From contig MJCC01000004.1 in NCBI GenBank assembly GCA_001766655.1, positions 1,269,424 through 1,295,219 on the forward strand: a stretch of DNA of 25,796 nt, given 5' to 3'. Under the pieces are notes generated by a model. It was given only the letters and a program-made list of their open reading frames with translations. It ran no database searches and had not been told where the DNA came from. Positions 1 through 9,679 of the stretch are shown one piece after another. Position 1 is the first letter of the stretch. Each line of letters begins with the position of its first letter. The position numbers were made by a program, and so were the translations under genes. This DNA is from Phytomonas francai (lineage: Eukaryota; Euglenozoa; Kinetoplastea; Trypanosomatida; Trypanosomatidae).

Positions 1-562
<562 letters not shown>

Positions 563-2761
563 CTAGTAGTAATTCCCTTCTCCCCAAAACCCATGGTATC
601 CCAGAAGATAACTAAAAGGATCTTCGGATTGGATTAAGGATTGAATCCTCTCCATTCTACTACCTATGCTTCTATTTCTGCTTCTCCTGATATCTTCACC
701 AAGTTCCCAAAGGCAGGATTTACTTTCATTTGTGAGATCTAAACTCAGCTGCGATAACGAGGTGCGAGGAGTTACTTTAACTGGCACCGGTAGACGCTGT
801 GCTCGCGTAATTGGTCTACCTAAATATACTGATCTAAGCAATTCCGAAGAGTTATGGTTATTTACTTTTACTTTTGTTTTTTTGATCTTTCGGATTACAC
901 GCATCCTATCCTCTGAGTCATTTCGAGTTCTGATAACTCTACGTGAGAACGTGGGTAGCTGTGTTCCTGCATATGCCCGTGCTACAGGTGCGGTCTGCTT
1001 TAAAGAAAGTAAATCCTCCATTCTCTCAGCAGTTGTTTGGCTTGGATATCGGCTAAAAGGATCTTTGTCAATCCTCTGCACATTTTTGACATCCCCTCCT
1101 CCTACTTTTTTTCGAAAGCTACTAGAACTTGTTGGAACGGAATGTGCGTCGAGTGTACGTATTTCACTCGGCAAGACTCCACTCTCACTTCCGACAGGGT
1201 GCTTGAATTCCTTACTTAAATCAGAAATCGATCTCCTGATGCTATGTTGATCAGCGCCATTCGCTTCTATCTTCGACAGCCTTTTCGTCGGTACCCCATT
1301 CATGGCGACAGTTCTCTGTGTTTCTCGCTTATTGGGTGTCATACGTGGTTTGACGGTACTATCGCACCCTTTCACAATACTCGACGCCCCTATGGCGGAG
1401 CTGCTATATGAGGCACTTGCCGACCTCAAATTATCAGTTAGGGGGACGTCTACAATACCTGAGGTAGGGCTGCTTGCGCCCCCAGTCCTACAGGGTTTGG
1501 GCTCCTCCTGAAATCCATCTCCTCCACGGAGGCTGTTGCCCCATTTTGGGTCGGACCTTTGTTTGCCACTGCTGTGGTGCATTTTCTTATCAATGTAATC
1601 AGCATTCCCTCCGCTATTTCTATTGAAAGACTGGGTATATCTAGAGCCATCAAAGGACAGATTCGCATTCAATTTTGAATGAGAAACCCTTGATGTTCTG
1701 AAATCCGGTACGGCAGGGTGGTTGTGGAGCAACTTCGGAAGGCGCGACCACACGACGCTCCGGTTGCTTGCTTGAGAGTTATTGCTCGCGGCGCTAGATT
1801 GACGCTGTTTTCCCTCACGATACGGGAAGCTGATCCCTGAGGTCGAGTTCTTTCTGGAAAACTGAGTCCTTGAAGGGACACGACGCATCCCAAACTTTTT
1901 CGGAGTGGGTATGGTCCTCCACACTACGTCGCGAAAACTTGAACTCCCGCTAATTATATGTGAACTAGAATTCTTCAGAACTGAGCTCTTGGAACCATCA
2001 TGAGCCCGTTCAAGCATCCCGTTCTCTAGATTCACCGATTTTCCATATTTTAATGAAGGCATGTCCCCATTTAATTTTCGTTTATCCCTCAAAGCAGAGT
2101 CCGTAGAGGGTAAATTTGAGAAGTTTTGATCACTCGGGATCAATTGCCTTGAATTCATAGAACCTAAGTCTTTGTCAAACTGACCATAAAAAGGGTCCCA
2201 CAAATCGCCAGGCGATGCAGCGCGAGCCCTATTATGATTTGTGGCTCTTCCTTCAGCCGATTTTTTAACGGAAACCAAATCTGTTAAACGTTCACTGCGC
2301 ACGGGTGTAAAAGAAGAGAATGATGAAAAAGACTTCTTGGATTCCGTACGCGCATGGCTCGCATTCCCGTCAAAACCTGAGCTCCTATGGCCTCCAGCAC
2401 GACTACTCCTACGCCGATGATCAAGCTTCATGTTTGATAATATATTCTTATCCTTGTCATACCGTGAACCTCGTCGACTGAATTTTCTGTACAAGAGTGC
2501 ATCCATGTTTGATATGGGGAGCTTCTCCGCCCGTGACGGAGCAATTTGGGAAGAATTAAAATCATTTTTCAAAAACTTTAACGAACGTGAGGCCGCTACA
2601 TCAGGCCCAAGACTTCGCTCGTCAAAAACCTCCGGTGGGGATTGCCAGTCGCCGCAAATACTCATTTTACTCGCCCTGTTCAAATCAAGAAGAGACTTTC
2701 GGCTGCCATAGGGGCCTTTTCCAGCTCTCCATTGACCCTTTTGCCAGCCGTGTTTGTCCAT
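563..2761 (-). CDS. Ser/Arg-rich, probably disordered protein of unknown function
   Basis: An open frame of 732 codons from ATG 2759-2761 to TAG 563-565. I do not recognise the family. The protein is basic and rich in Ser, Arg and Asn, with no membrane segment or folded-domain signature. Visible features are a basic patch (RKIKKTKVKV, about residues 624-633), three DPF tripeptides (about 189, 567 and 714), a repeated VVW-x-x-[IL]-P motif (about 279-285 and 336-342), and an aromatic C-terminus ending GFWGEGNYY. The frame stays open 25 codons upstream, but those codons begin with TTG and cross a pyrimidine tract with an AG ten bases before the ATG, so the hydrophobic stretch they encode is probably untranslated leader. 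A scaffold or cytoskeleton-associated role is possible but only a guess. Confidence 0.87.
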   Translation of the reverse strand: MDKHGWQKGQWRAGKGPYGSRKSLLDLNRASKMSICGDWQSPPEVFDERSLGPDVAASRSLKFLKNDFNSSQIAPSRAEKLPISNMDALLYRKFSRRGSRYDKDKNILSNMKLDHRRRSSRAGGHRSSGFDGNASHARTESKKSFSSFSSFTPVRSERLTDLVSVKKSAEGRATNHNRARAASPGDLWDPFYGQFDKDLGSMNSRQLIPSDQNFSNLPSTDSALRDKRKLNGDMPSLKYGKSVNLENGMLERAHDGSKSSVLKNSSSHIISGSSSFRDVVWRTIPTPKKFGMRRVPSRTQFSRKNSTSGISFPYREGKQRQSSAASNNSQASNRSVVWSRLPKLLHNHPAVPDFRTSRVSHSKLNANLSFDGSRYTQSFNRNSGGNADYIDKKMHHSSGKQRSDPKWGNSLRGGDGFQEEPKPCRTGGASSPTSGIVDVPLTDNLRSASASYSSSAIGASSIVKGCDSTVKPRMTPNKRETQRTVAMNGVPTKRLSKIEANGADQHSIRRSISDLSKEFKHPVGSESGVLPSEIRTLDAHSVPTSSSSFRKKVGGGDVKNVQRIDKDPFSRYPSQTTAERMEDLLSLKQTAPVARAYAGTQLPTFSRRVIRTRNDSEDRMRVIRKIKKTKVKVNNHNSSELLRSVYLGRPITRAQRLPVPVKVTPRTSLSQLSLDLTNESKSCLWELGEDIRRSRNRSIGSRMERIQSLIQSEDPFSYLLGYHGFWGEGNYY

Positions 2762-2771
2762 TGGAAATGGT

Positions 2772-2808
2772 CTGCGCAGGTATCGAAATAGGAAAAAATA
2801 TGCGAGAA
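2772..2808 (-). promoter_or_regulatory. Trans-splice acceptor for the Ser/Arg-rich gene
   Basis: The minus strand reads a pyrimidine-rich stretch containing CTTTCTCGC and TTTTTTCCTATTTC, then ACCTGCGCAG with AG at 2772-2773. The ATG follows after ten bases. This site decides the start: it places the upstream TTG and its hydrophobic codons outside the mRNA. Confidence 0.65.
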
Positions 2809-4050
2809 AGACCTGTGTAGCTGTGGATAGATACAACCTTTACAACGTACACTCTCTTGAAATAGCTAGATTTACAGCGTTGTTCCCCCAGCGGAATAGC
2901 TTTCAATTCACCAATTTCACAAACGAAATGCCTCTTGCTAAAGCGATATCTTTTTGATAGAATGCTAAGCACAGATAAATAGAGATAAATAGGTATAAAA
3001 TAAAAGATTCAATAATATGGAATCATTTTTCTTGCGGAGGGGAGATAAAAGAGTATAGCCGTAAAAGCAACTTCGGAAAAAAATGTATCAAATATTGAAA
3101 AATTGAGCTCTTCATAAATGGAATATACACAGCGAGATTAAGCGAATTTATGGATTAAAACCTCCATTTTTATGCAGAGAAACTATGTATATTTCATAAA
3201 CATTATGCAAAAAAGAATGCTTGATAGGAAACCCATAATAGTTTGAAAAGAAATTCGACAAAACTACATGTCTTGTCGTTATGGAAGCGAAATTATGAAG
3301 CAGAAAAGATCACCCTTCTCCTTTTCCTCCATATTACACCATAGAAAATGCCTTGTGAACAAAAAAAATCGAAATGAAAAAAAGCATACACCGCTTCTGT
3401 TTACCCCATTTATTTCCAGCAATCAAAATAATAACAATAATAACCGCAATCAAGGAAAATTAGAACCTGTGCAAAAGCTACCTAAACAAATTTTAAACTG
3501 GTACGTCTTATTCAGACTCATTTAAATTCAGTTGACTCCTTCCATGATCGTAAATGAATTTTCTATTAACCCCATTGCTTGTTGTCAATGGTATTTGCTT
3601 TGCACGCTTAGATGCATACGGATATATTCTTAATAATAATAACACAAGACTAAACGCAATTATTGTGAATATCCCTAATCAGATTTACTCGATAAATGAA
3701 GTACTGAAAATGAAATATTCATGCATTCTAGCCTACTTGCATTCAAAATAAATACGCCTAAAATTGTTAAGATACTTTCTTTTAAAAAAAAAAAAGAAAC
3801 TCAACGATAAACTGATTTTATCATCTAAAAGTGTCAAAAACCACCATTCAGAGCTACACAACAACAATCCTTGGGGTATACCATTGAATTTCAAATGCAC
3901 TGAAATTGCCGTTCAACTAATTGCTACGAGGTCCTTTGACCTCTCCCAGTGTAACTAATGTAAAATAGTTAGAAGTGTTGGGAGATACTGAAACGGCGCC
4001 CACGGTGGTGGTGACTGTTGATAACGGAATCTTGCCACATCGGGTTAAAC
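2774..4050. other. Intergenic spacer, Ser/Arg-rich gene to RING-CH gene
   Basis: About 1.28 kb of AT-rich sequence, mostly the 3' UTR of the RING-CH gene. It contains a ten-base direct repeat (agataaatag at 2973-2982 and 2983-2992) and an AAT/AAC-rich patch near 3425-3445. Short plus-strand frames at 3268-3525, 3554-3751 and 3764-3958 look like chance frames: composition is low-complexity and there is no clear splice signal. Confidence 0.6.
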
Positions 4051-7000
4051 CTACCGTCCTGGTTCCTGTTCACGGACTTCCTCCCGTTGTGACGCTGACG
4101 AGAACCCAAAGCCCACCCTGTTCACCACAACCCTTGTGCCTTCGGCTCTGTGGTTCACGCGAGGGCTATTGTTGGAATTCAAATCCTCCGCAACAACATT
4201 TGTCACTTCAGCCCTTCCCTGAGCAATCCGTGATTGCATCCACTGCTCCCGAAGTGAGGCGCTCATTCCTATCGCTGAAAATATAAACACAACAAAGATT
4301 ATGCCCCCTAATAACGGAGAAGCCTCCCAGTTCCATACGATATAGCTTGTGGCATACATGAAATACTTTACCAAGTACCCAACAGAAATCGCCTGGGCAA
4401 TTAAAACCATTGTCACAAATGCAATCTTTAGGATATTGAGCCATGTCATGAATCGTGGGACGACGTGTACCTCAGCGACATAAGCCTCAACCTCTGGACT
4501 GCTCCGAAACCAACTGTAAACGATGAGGCGTGCAAAGATTACTGCAAGAATGATCTCGATATATATAAAGAATGAGAGCATGAGGCCATCCAATTTGAAT
4601 ATAGTGGTGTAGGGTACACTATGATACTCAGCAACGCAGGATATCTCCCCAAAGACACCATATATTATCAATGGAACCAATATAAAACAAATCAAACATG
4701 AGAAAATCAAGATGGTAGCGTATACCATGCTTTTGCAGGTTTGCCATATAAGGATTGAACGCCGAATTTTGATCCTAAAAGGACTCTTGCATATCTCACA
4801 CGTGTTCACGTTGTTCATATTGCGCTTGATGCTCTCAATCCGCCAGTGATCAAGACACGAAGTGTGCACCCAACGCACGGAGCCAGTGCATTTGCAGGGG
4901 GCCACCAAAGCTTCATCCTCATCACCATCTCGGCATATCCGACAGAAGCGTTCGTCCTCTTCGCCACTATCCCCTTCACCACATGGATCGGTGGCGAAGA
5001 GGAGCTCTCGGCTGGTCGGGCCGTTATCATCGGTAGTGCAGGGGACCGTGGATTCTTGCCTGGTTACCGCGTCGCCGTCAATGCCTCGCTTACCGTGGGA
5101 AGCTGAGAAGGGGGGATTGCCACCGGCATCGTACACTTTACCACACTCCCGATGAAACCGGGAGGGTGGAGTTTCCTCAGTGATGCGGTGAAAATCCGTC
5201 TTGACGACAACAACCGCAGTCGCTGGTTCGGCGGTAGCCATAGACGTGCACAGTGGATTCCTGAAGTCTTTATCATCCCCAACAGGTTTCCGTTTCGGCA
5301 GCTCCCCCAGACTTGCAGAATAATCCTCCTTTCCATCTTCACTGGCTTTACTCTCATCTCCTGTTACTGTGACATCTGCCGCTGCCAAGGCTGACGAGGA
5401 TGATAGGATCCCCGCCTGCTGAGGTTGTACCGGGAGTCCAAGTGGAATGTCAACCCCTTTGGCTGGTCGAGTGCCCTCTCCACACGACTGGCTCTGAGCC
5501 ACTAGCATGGCTGCATTCATCCGGGCTGAGAGCGCCCGCTGCTGCATCTCAAGCCGCTTCTGCTGGGCCTTTCGCTTACGCTGATTCCAGGCCGCCTGCA
5601 CCGCACTTTTAAGGCGAAGCGCCCCAAGGATAACAATCTTTCTTAAAAGATACGGTGGGTACCAAATACAGTCTACAACATCTATACCAAGTGAAGCCAC
5701 CTGAATAATATCTGCTCGTCGTAGAAAAAAAGGAAGCGGTATCAACAGCACAAGCAATGGAATGACGACAGCAAAGATAATCTGGTTTACCTCAAGCCGC
5801 TTTGCGGGAGTCTGCGAGATGTACACCCGCATGCTGCATCTGGGGTTTGGCTCCAGGAAGTTCTGATTATTAATAAACTTGCTCTGAAACAATGGATGCA
5901 CATTACTTTGGATGATAAAATTAAATTCCCGTTCCTCCCCCACCATTGGAACGCGTATAGAGAGACTCGGTAAAACCTCACATAGAAGTGAGGTATCAAA
6001 CAACTGCGCAAAGGAACTCCAAACACTATTTTGATTGCCTTCATAGGGCTCAACAAAATCGTAAACATCCTCAAGTACATGCGCTTTGGCAGAAAGAGTG
6101 TCGTCCCTTTGAATTTTTACTACGCCTTTATCCCTGTTTCCGTCGTTTTCACGGCCAGCAAGTGTATCGCCAAGCCCCCCGAAGTCATGGAGATCAGAGT
6201 GGGCCGCCATCGTGGATGAGAGCTCGGAGGCACTCTTTTGATATCCACGATTAACTAGAGAAGCAGATGAACGCAGCTGTGCAGATATACGCGTATTTTC
6301 ACAGTTATAATCCAACCCGGATGATTCGTAGCGTTCACCACGGAGCTGAAGAACCACATTGACGATGTGATCTTTGTGGCCTTTAAAAGAGATGACTGTG
6401 GTACCGGTGTCGTACATTGTGAGAGGAATCATAGTGTTGTACTCATTCGTAGCGATAATAGTTTCTTGGACTTTAGAATTGGCAAAAAACCTTTTGGGCT
6501 CACGTTGGGCATGCAGCTGTACTTTGTGATGTGTTGGAGCCTTATAAACATCCTTTTCTAGTTGGCGTAGGGTATTTAGTTTCAGATGTGGTGGGGGATG
6601 GAGTCGCAGCGGTGCGACTATGGAGTTCTCTAAAATATCTTGGTTAGTACGTTGGAAATTATCTATATCACTCGAACGGGAAGTTGTAGTAGATTGTGTT
6701 TGCGCTCGCCGCACCACGTCCTTCAAACCCACAGCAATGTGTCTCTGGGATGTCTCGTCGGTTGCTAAATTTTCTCTTTTTTGCATCGTTAACGCAGGTG
6801 ATGAGTGTACTCCAGCATTTGCTCTTTGGGGGCTGATATAAATGAAGTTCATGTAAGGAGGTGTGTAAAGACCTACATAGTCTGATTTTGAAGAATCGCC
6901 CATAGTTTTGTCCTCACCAATTGTCGATGAGGTTATCGGTCTGCCAAACCACTTATCTAATAGACTCGTCTGATCCTCCAATGTCCTCCAGTAAGTTTTG

Positions 7001-7224
7001 TCAAGCAATGTATATTGACTGTAAAGGACTTTTCTAGAAGCCCCCGCTGTGGAACTTACACGAAAGTCTGCAGAAGGGGATTCAGATACTCCAGTGGCAC
7101 CCAACTCAAGACTCGCCGCGCTAGCATCAAACACTAAGGTATTACACACTATAGTAATAAGCACCAGCATGCGCAGGAGGAATCTGGTACTAGAGTGTTT
7201 CATCAAACTTGTAGAAGAAGCCAT
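4051..7224 (-). CDS. Membrane RING-CH (MARCH-type) E3 ubiquitin ligase
   Basis: 1057 residues from ATG 7222-7224 to TAG 4051-4053. Residues 1-36 form a signal peptide (basic start, then LVLITIVCNTLVF). A hydrophilic region of about 440 residues with few cysteines follows, then a membrane segment at about 481-500. The next cytosolic stretch has a KRKAQQKR basic helix and a RING-CH finger in C4HC3 order: Cys761, Cys764, Cys777, Cys779, His787, Cys790, Cys809 and Cys812, with Trp in WVHTSCLDHW. Four more membrane segments lie at about 835-855, 880-902, 933-953 and 970-989. RING-CH proteins recruit E2 enzymes to ubiquitinate membrane proteins. The signal peptide places it in the secretory pathway; the exact compartment is unknown. 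An upstream in-frame TTG is not a likely start. Confidence 0.9.
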   Translation of the reverse strand: MASSTSLMKHSSTRFLLRMLVLITIVCNTLVFDASAASLELGATGVSESPSADFRVSSTAGASRKVLYSQYTLLDKTYWRTLEDQTSLLDKWFGRPITSSTIGEDKTMGDSSKSDYVGLYTPPYMNFIYISPQRANAGVHSSPALTMQKRENLATDETSQRHIAVGLKDVVRRAQTQSTTTSRSSDIDNFQRTNQDILENSIVAPLRLHPPPHLKLNTLRQLEKDVYKAPTHHKVQLHAQREPKRFFANSKVQETIIATNEYNTMIPLTMYDTGTTVISFKGHKDHIVNVVLQLRGERYESSGLDYNCENTRISAQLRSSASLVNRGYQKSASELSSTMAAHSDLHDFGGLGDTLAGRENDGNRDKGVVKIQRDDTLSAKAHVLEDVYDFVEPYEGNQNSVWSSFAQLFDTSLLCEVLPSLSIRVPMVGEEREFNFIIQSNVHPLFQSKFINNQNFLEPNPRCSMRVYISQTPAKRLEVNQIIFAVVIPLLVLLIPLPFFLRRADIIQVASLGIDVVDCIWYPPYLLRKIVILGALRLKSAVQAAWNQRKRKAQQKRLEMQQRALSARMNAAMLVAQSQSCGEGTRPAKGVDIPLGLPVQPQQAGILSSSSALAAADVTVTGDESKASEDGKEDYSASLGELPKRKPVGDDKDFRNPLCTSMATAEPATAVVVVKTDFHRITEETPPSRFHRECGKVYDAGGNPPFSASHGKRGIDGDAVTRQESTVPCTTDDNGPTSRELLFATDPCGEGDSGEEDERFCRICRDGDEDEALVAPCKCTGSVRWVHTSCLDHWRIESIKRNMNNVNTCEICKSPFRIKIRRSILIWQTCKSMVYATILIFSCLICFILVPLIIYGVFGEISCVAEYHSVPYTTIFKLDGLMLSFFIYIEIILAVIFARLIVYSWFRSSPEVEAYVAEVHVVPRFMTWLNILKIAFVTMVLIAQAISVGYLVKYFMYATSYIVWNWEASPLLGGIIFVVFIFSAIGMSASLREQWMQSRIAQGRAEVTNVVAEDLNSNNSPRVNHRAEGTRVVVNRVGFGFSSASQREEVREQEPGR

Positions 7225-7655
7225 TTTGGTATCTTCACAGAAAGACGCCTTCAACAATTTGCAAATTTAAAAAAATTCCTTTATCTTTTTTTTTGATATA
7301 GGAAACACAAATATTCAAGTAAGTGAACTAATGAATTACTTATGTATTTGTGCTATGTGCAAGTAGAAGTAAAATGAAAAGTAAAATAGTCACTTATAGT
7401 ATAAGCACTTTATTAAACCCTATTAAATAAAAGTGTTTGAATATTTTGGGGGATCTAAAAAAAAAAAAAAAAACTAGGATAAAATGATCAAAGAAATAGA
7501 GCAGCTTCATTACTTTTTCAATACATGGATCTATGACTTCAGCTACAAAGAATCAAACAATTTCTAAAGATCTATATGGGGGAATGAAAATGTTTTATGG
7601 TATCAACTTATTTTATTTAGAACCTGGTCCTTAAACGCAATTAATGTTTATTAGC
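7225..7655. other. Intergenic spacer, RING-CH gene to Dus1-like gene
   Basis: About 430 AT-rich bases holding the RING-CH 5' UTR and splice acceptor and the short 3' UTR of the dihydrouridine synthase gene. No gene or RNA is seen. Confidence 0.65.
7455..7473 (-). promoter_or_regulatory. Trans-splice acceptor for the RING-CH gene
   Basis: On the minus strand 17 consecutive T (7457-7473) run directly into AG at 7455-7456. This would give a 5' UTR of about 230 bases before the ATG at 7224. A weaker T-rich patch lies nearer the gene. Confidence 0.6.
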
Positions 7656-9431
7656 TTAAAAGTCAAACCCAAGGCAACCTTCTCCCTCAAAGACGTCGAC
7701 CTGTTGGGTTCGTGATTCCATCTTTCGCTCTCCAGCTGTTTTGGGCTGCTCCTCCTCAACATCACAAAAAAGCTCCACTTTCACAAGCATTCGTAGGTGA
7801 TCCTCAATGGCTTCTACTTGATTAATAAACACGTTAACGTCCTCCTCGGGGCTGTTTTCCTCGGCAATGCCATACGTCCCTTGATTGGCATCCGCGTTAT
7901 TAGTTCCATGCTCATGAATCATGTTCAGGCGAGTCTTAAAAATGGACATAAAGTCACGGAAAGAGGTATGCAACTCATAGCTGTGGTAGCACATCTTAAA
8001 AAGATGCGTTTTAACCATGCCTATGTCAATTGGGTAGCGTCGCACCCATCGCATGTAGTTCAGCGCGGTGTTTAGTGCGGCTAAGCGAGCTTTTTTGTTG
8101 GCACCATAGAGACGTCCAGAGAAAACGGGGTAGTCCGGATCACTAAAGAGCGTCGGATCCCAAAGTAGCGGTTCGGCACACATGTGCCCTTCGCATCCTG
8201 TTTGTACAAGGCTCTTCAACACGTCCTGGTAGCACAGTACGTTACCGTTGGAGATAACCGGGATGGTTCCACCCAAGGCTGAGTGAACACGTCGGATGAG
8301 CTCAAGATTAGCGAGGCCGCTGTTTTGTCCTTTCATCGCACGTGTACGGCCGTGCACACACAGTAGCTGTGCTCCAGCATCGCGAATCATTTGTGCATAG
8401 TAGATGGTAAGCATCTCATCAAACTTCACCTCTGCATTTGCATCCACGGAGGCTGAGTTAGTGGTATCTGAGCAGTTGAAGACGCGTATTTTGGCCGTCA
8501 CGGGCACCTCCAGCTCAACATGTAGTGTATGAATGATCGTATGGATAAGATCCCAATCCTCCATGAGAAAAGAGCCGTAGTGACCACGGCGCGCAATGCC
8601 CTGTGGACAGCCCAAGTTGATATCTACCGCATCACATTGATAGTATAACTCCTCCTCCTCCCCCCCCTCGACCTCTTTCCTCGGTGTACCCCCCTCCCCA
8701 TAAGGGCGATTCGCGGAGACATAGCAAATATCACCTGGATGACTCGAGTCCACGCATTCACCTCGCACCGCAAGACGTGCAGCCTCCAGAACGGTCTCTG
8801 GATCATGTCCACAAAACTGAACTATGCATGGTCTATCCACCAATGAGTCGCTATTAGCACCGTCGCAATCTATTTCACTAACTGAATCCTGCGCACCATT
8901 TTTCTCCTGAGAAGAGGGCTGCTTGACCTCAGCAGAACTCTGTACGCCTGCTTCAGAAGCTGCTGCTGATGCTATGCACCGTCTAACCTTCTCAATAGAT
9001 GTGGTTGTAAAAAATTTAGCACGGTACATGGAACTTTCCTTAAAGCATTTGGCGTGTAGCATTGGCGTGTATGCCAGTGTGGCACCATACTCTCTGCAAA
9101 GCATGCGAAAAGGCAGCTCACTTTGGTCGACCATGGGTCCCAGCACGCACATAGTGTGATCTACCCCATGTTCACCCTCACTACTGGGTGTGAGATCGTG
9201 GATACGCAGATCAAGGTTGCGTCGGGCCATCTTAGACTGCACAGATCGATACTTACGCCCAAGGATGTGGTTCCAAAAATCCCATGGATTTTTGGGTTTA
9301 GTTGAGGGGTGAATGTGCTTTACTGAGGCGTCCCGTTGTCCATTGCAATAGGGACAAGTAGCACAAATAAAGGGCTTACCAGCAAGCGCATCCGACCTAT
9401 ATTTTTCTAAGATTTCTTGCTTATATGCCAT
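7656..9431 (-). CDS. tRNA-dihydrouridine synthase, Dus1 type
   Basis: 591 residues from ATG 9429-9431 to TAA 7656-7658. Dus enzymes are FMN-dependent reductases that turn uridine into dihydrouridine in the tRNA D-loop; Dus1 acts on positions 16 and 17. Visible family motifs are LGPMVDQSELPFR (about 98-110), TPMLHAKCF (about 122-130), PCIVQFCGHDPE (about 201-212), DINLGCPQGIARRGHYG with catalytic Cys275, VTAKIRVF (about 311-318), CVHGRTR (about 358-364), VISNGNV (about 392-398) and CAEPLLWDPTLF. Two hydrophilic insertions (about 158-200 and 224-264) lengthen the domain. Before it lies an unusual CATCPYC cluster with HIH (Cys23, Cys26, Cys29, His39, His41), possibly zinc-binding. The closest fit is Dus1/DUS1L; other Dus classes are less likely. 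Confidence 0.93.
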   Translation of the reverse strand: MAYKQEILEKYRSDALAGKPFICATCPYCNGQRDASVKHIHPSTKPKNPWDFWNHILGRKYRSVQSKMARRNLDLRIHDLTPSSEGEHGVDHTMCVLGPMVDQSELPFRMLCREYGATLAYTPMLHAKCFKESSMYRAKFFTTTSIEKVRRCIASAAASEAGVQSSAEVKQPSSQEKNGAQDSVSEIDCDGANSDSLVDRPCIVQFCGHDPETVLEAARLAVRGECVDSSHPGDICYVSANRPYGEGGTPRKEVEGGEEEELYYQCDAVDINLGCPQGIARRGHYGSFLMEDWDLIHTIIHTLHVELEVPVTAKIRVFNCSDTTNSASVDANAEVKFDEMLTIYYAQMIRDAGAQLLCVHGRTRAMKGQNSGLANLELIRRVHSALGGTIPVISNGNVLCYQDVLKSLVQTGCEGHMCAEPLLWDPTLFSDPDYPVFSGRLYGANKKARLAALNTALNYMRWVRRYPIDIGMVKTHLFKMCYHSYELHTSFRDFMSIFKTRLNMIHEHGTNNADANQGTYGIAEENSPEEDVNVFINQVEAIEDHLRMLVKVELFCDVEEEQPKTAGERKMESRTQQVDVFEGEGCLGFDF

Positions 9432-9433
9432 TG

Positions 9434-9461
9434 CTAGTGACAAAAAAAATAAAGAAAGAGT
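9434..9461 (-). promoter_or_regulatory. Trans-splice acceptor abutting the Dus1-like ATG
   Basis: The minus strand reads CTCTTTCTTTATTTTTTTTG, then TCACTAG with AG at 9434-9435, and the ATG follows after only CA. If used, the native 5' UTR is two bases plus the spliced leader. It also excludes the TTG codon four codons upstream as a start. Confidence 0.55.
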
Positions 9462-9623
9462 CCTAGCACCTTAGCAATCAACGCAATGCACACAACAGCA
9501 ATCCTGAGTTTAGTAGATTATATATAAGCAAAATCAGCGTCCTCTTTTGATTTACACTTTATTCTTTTGCGTTTCCTATGAAGGAGAGACTCGACTGTTC
9601 AGTTTACCGATTTCTTCAAGACG

Positions 9624-9645
9624 CACACACACACACACACACACA
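9624..9645. repeat. (CA)11 dinucleotide repeat
   Basis: Eleven perfect CA units, read as (UG)11 in the minus-strand transcript. It falls in the 3' UTR or spacer behind the 462-residue membrane protein gene, about 190 bases before the next splice acceptor. Confidence 0.95.
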
Positions 9646-9664
9646 AAGGTATCGTAGAGGCCTA

Positions 9665-9679
9665 TAATAATAATAATAA
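9665..9679. repeat. (TAA)5 trinucleotide repeat
   Basis: Five perfect TAA units (UUA in the transcript), 20 bases from the CA repeat and in the same spacer. Confidence 0.85.

Noticed and set aside
666..1250. 194-codon plus-strand open frame
   Set aside because: It is antisense to the Ser/Arg-rich gene, has Leu/Phe-rich text typical of the complement of Ser/Lys/Arg-rich codons, and lacks a splice signal.
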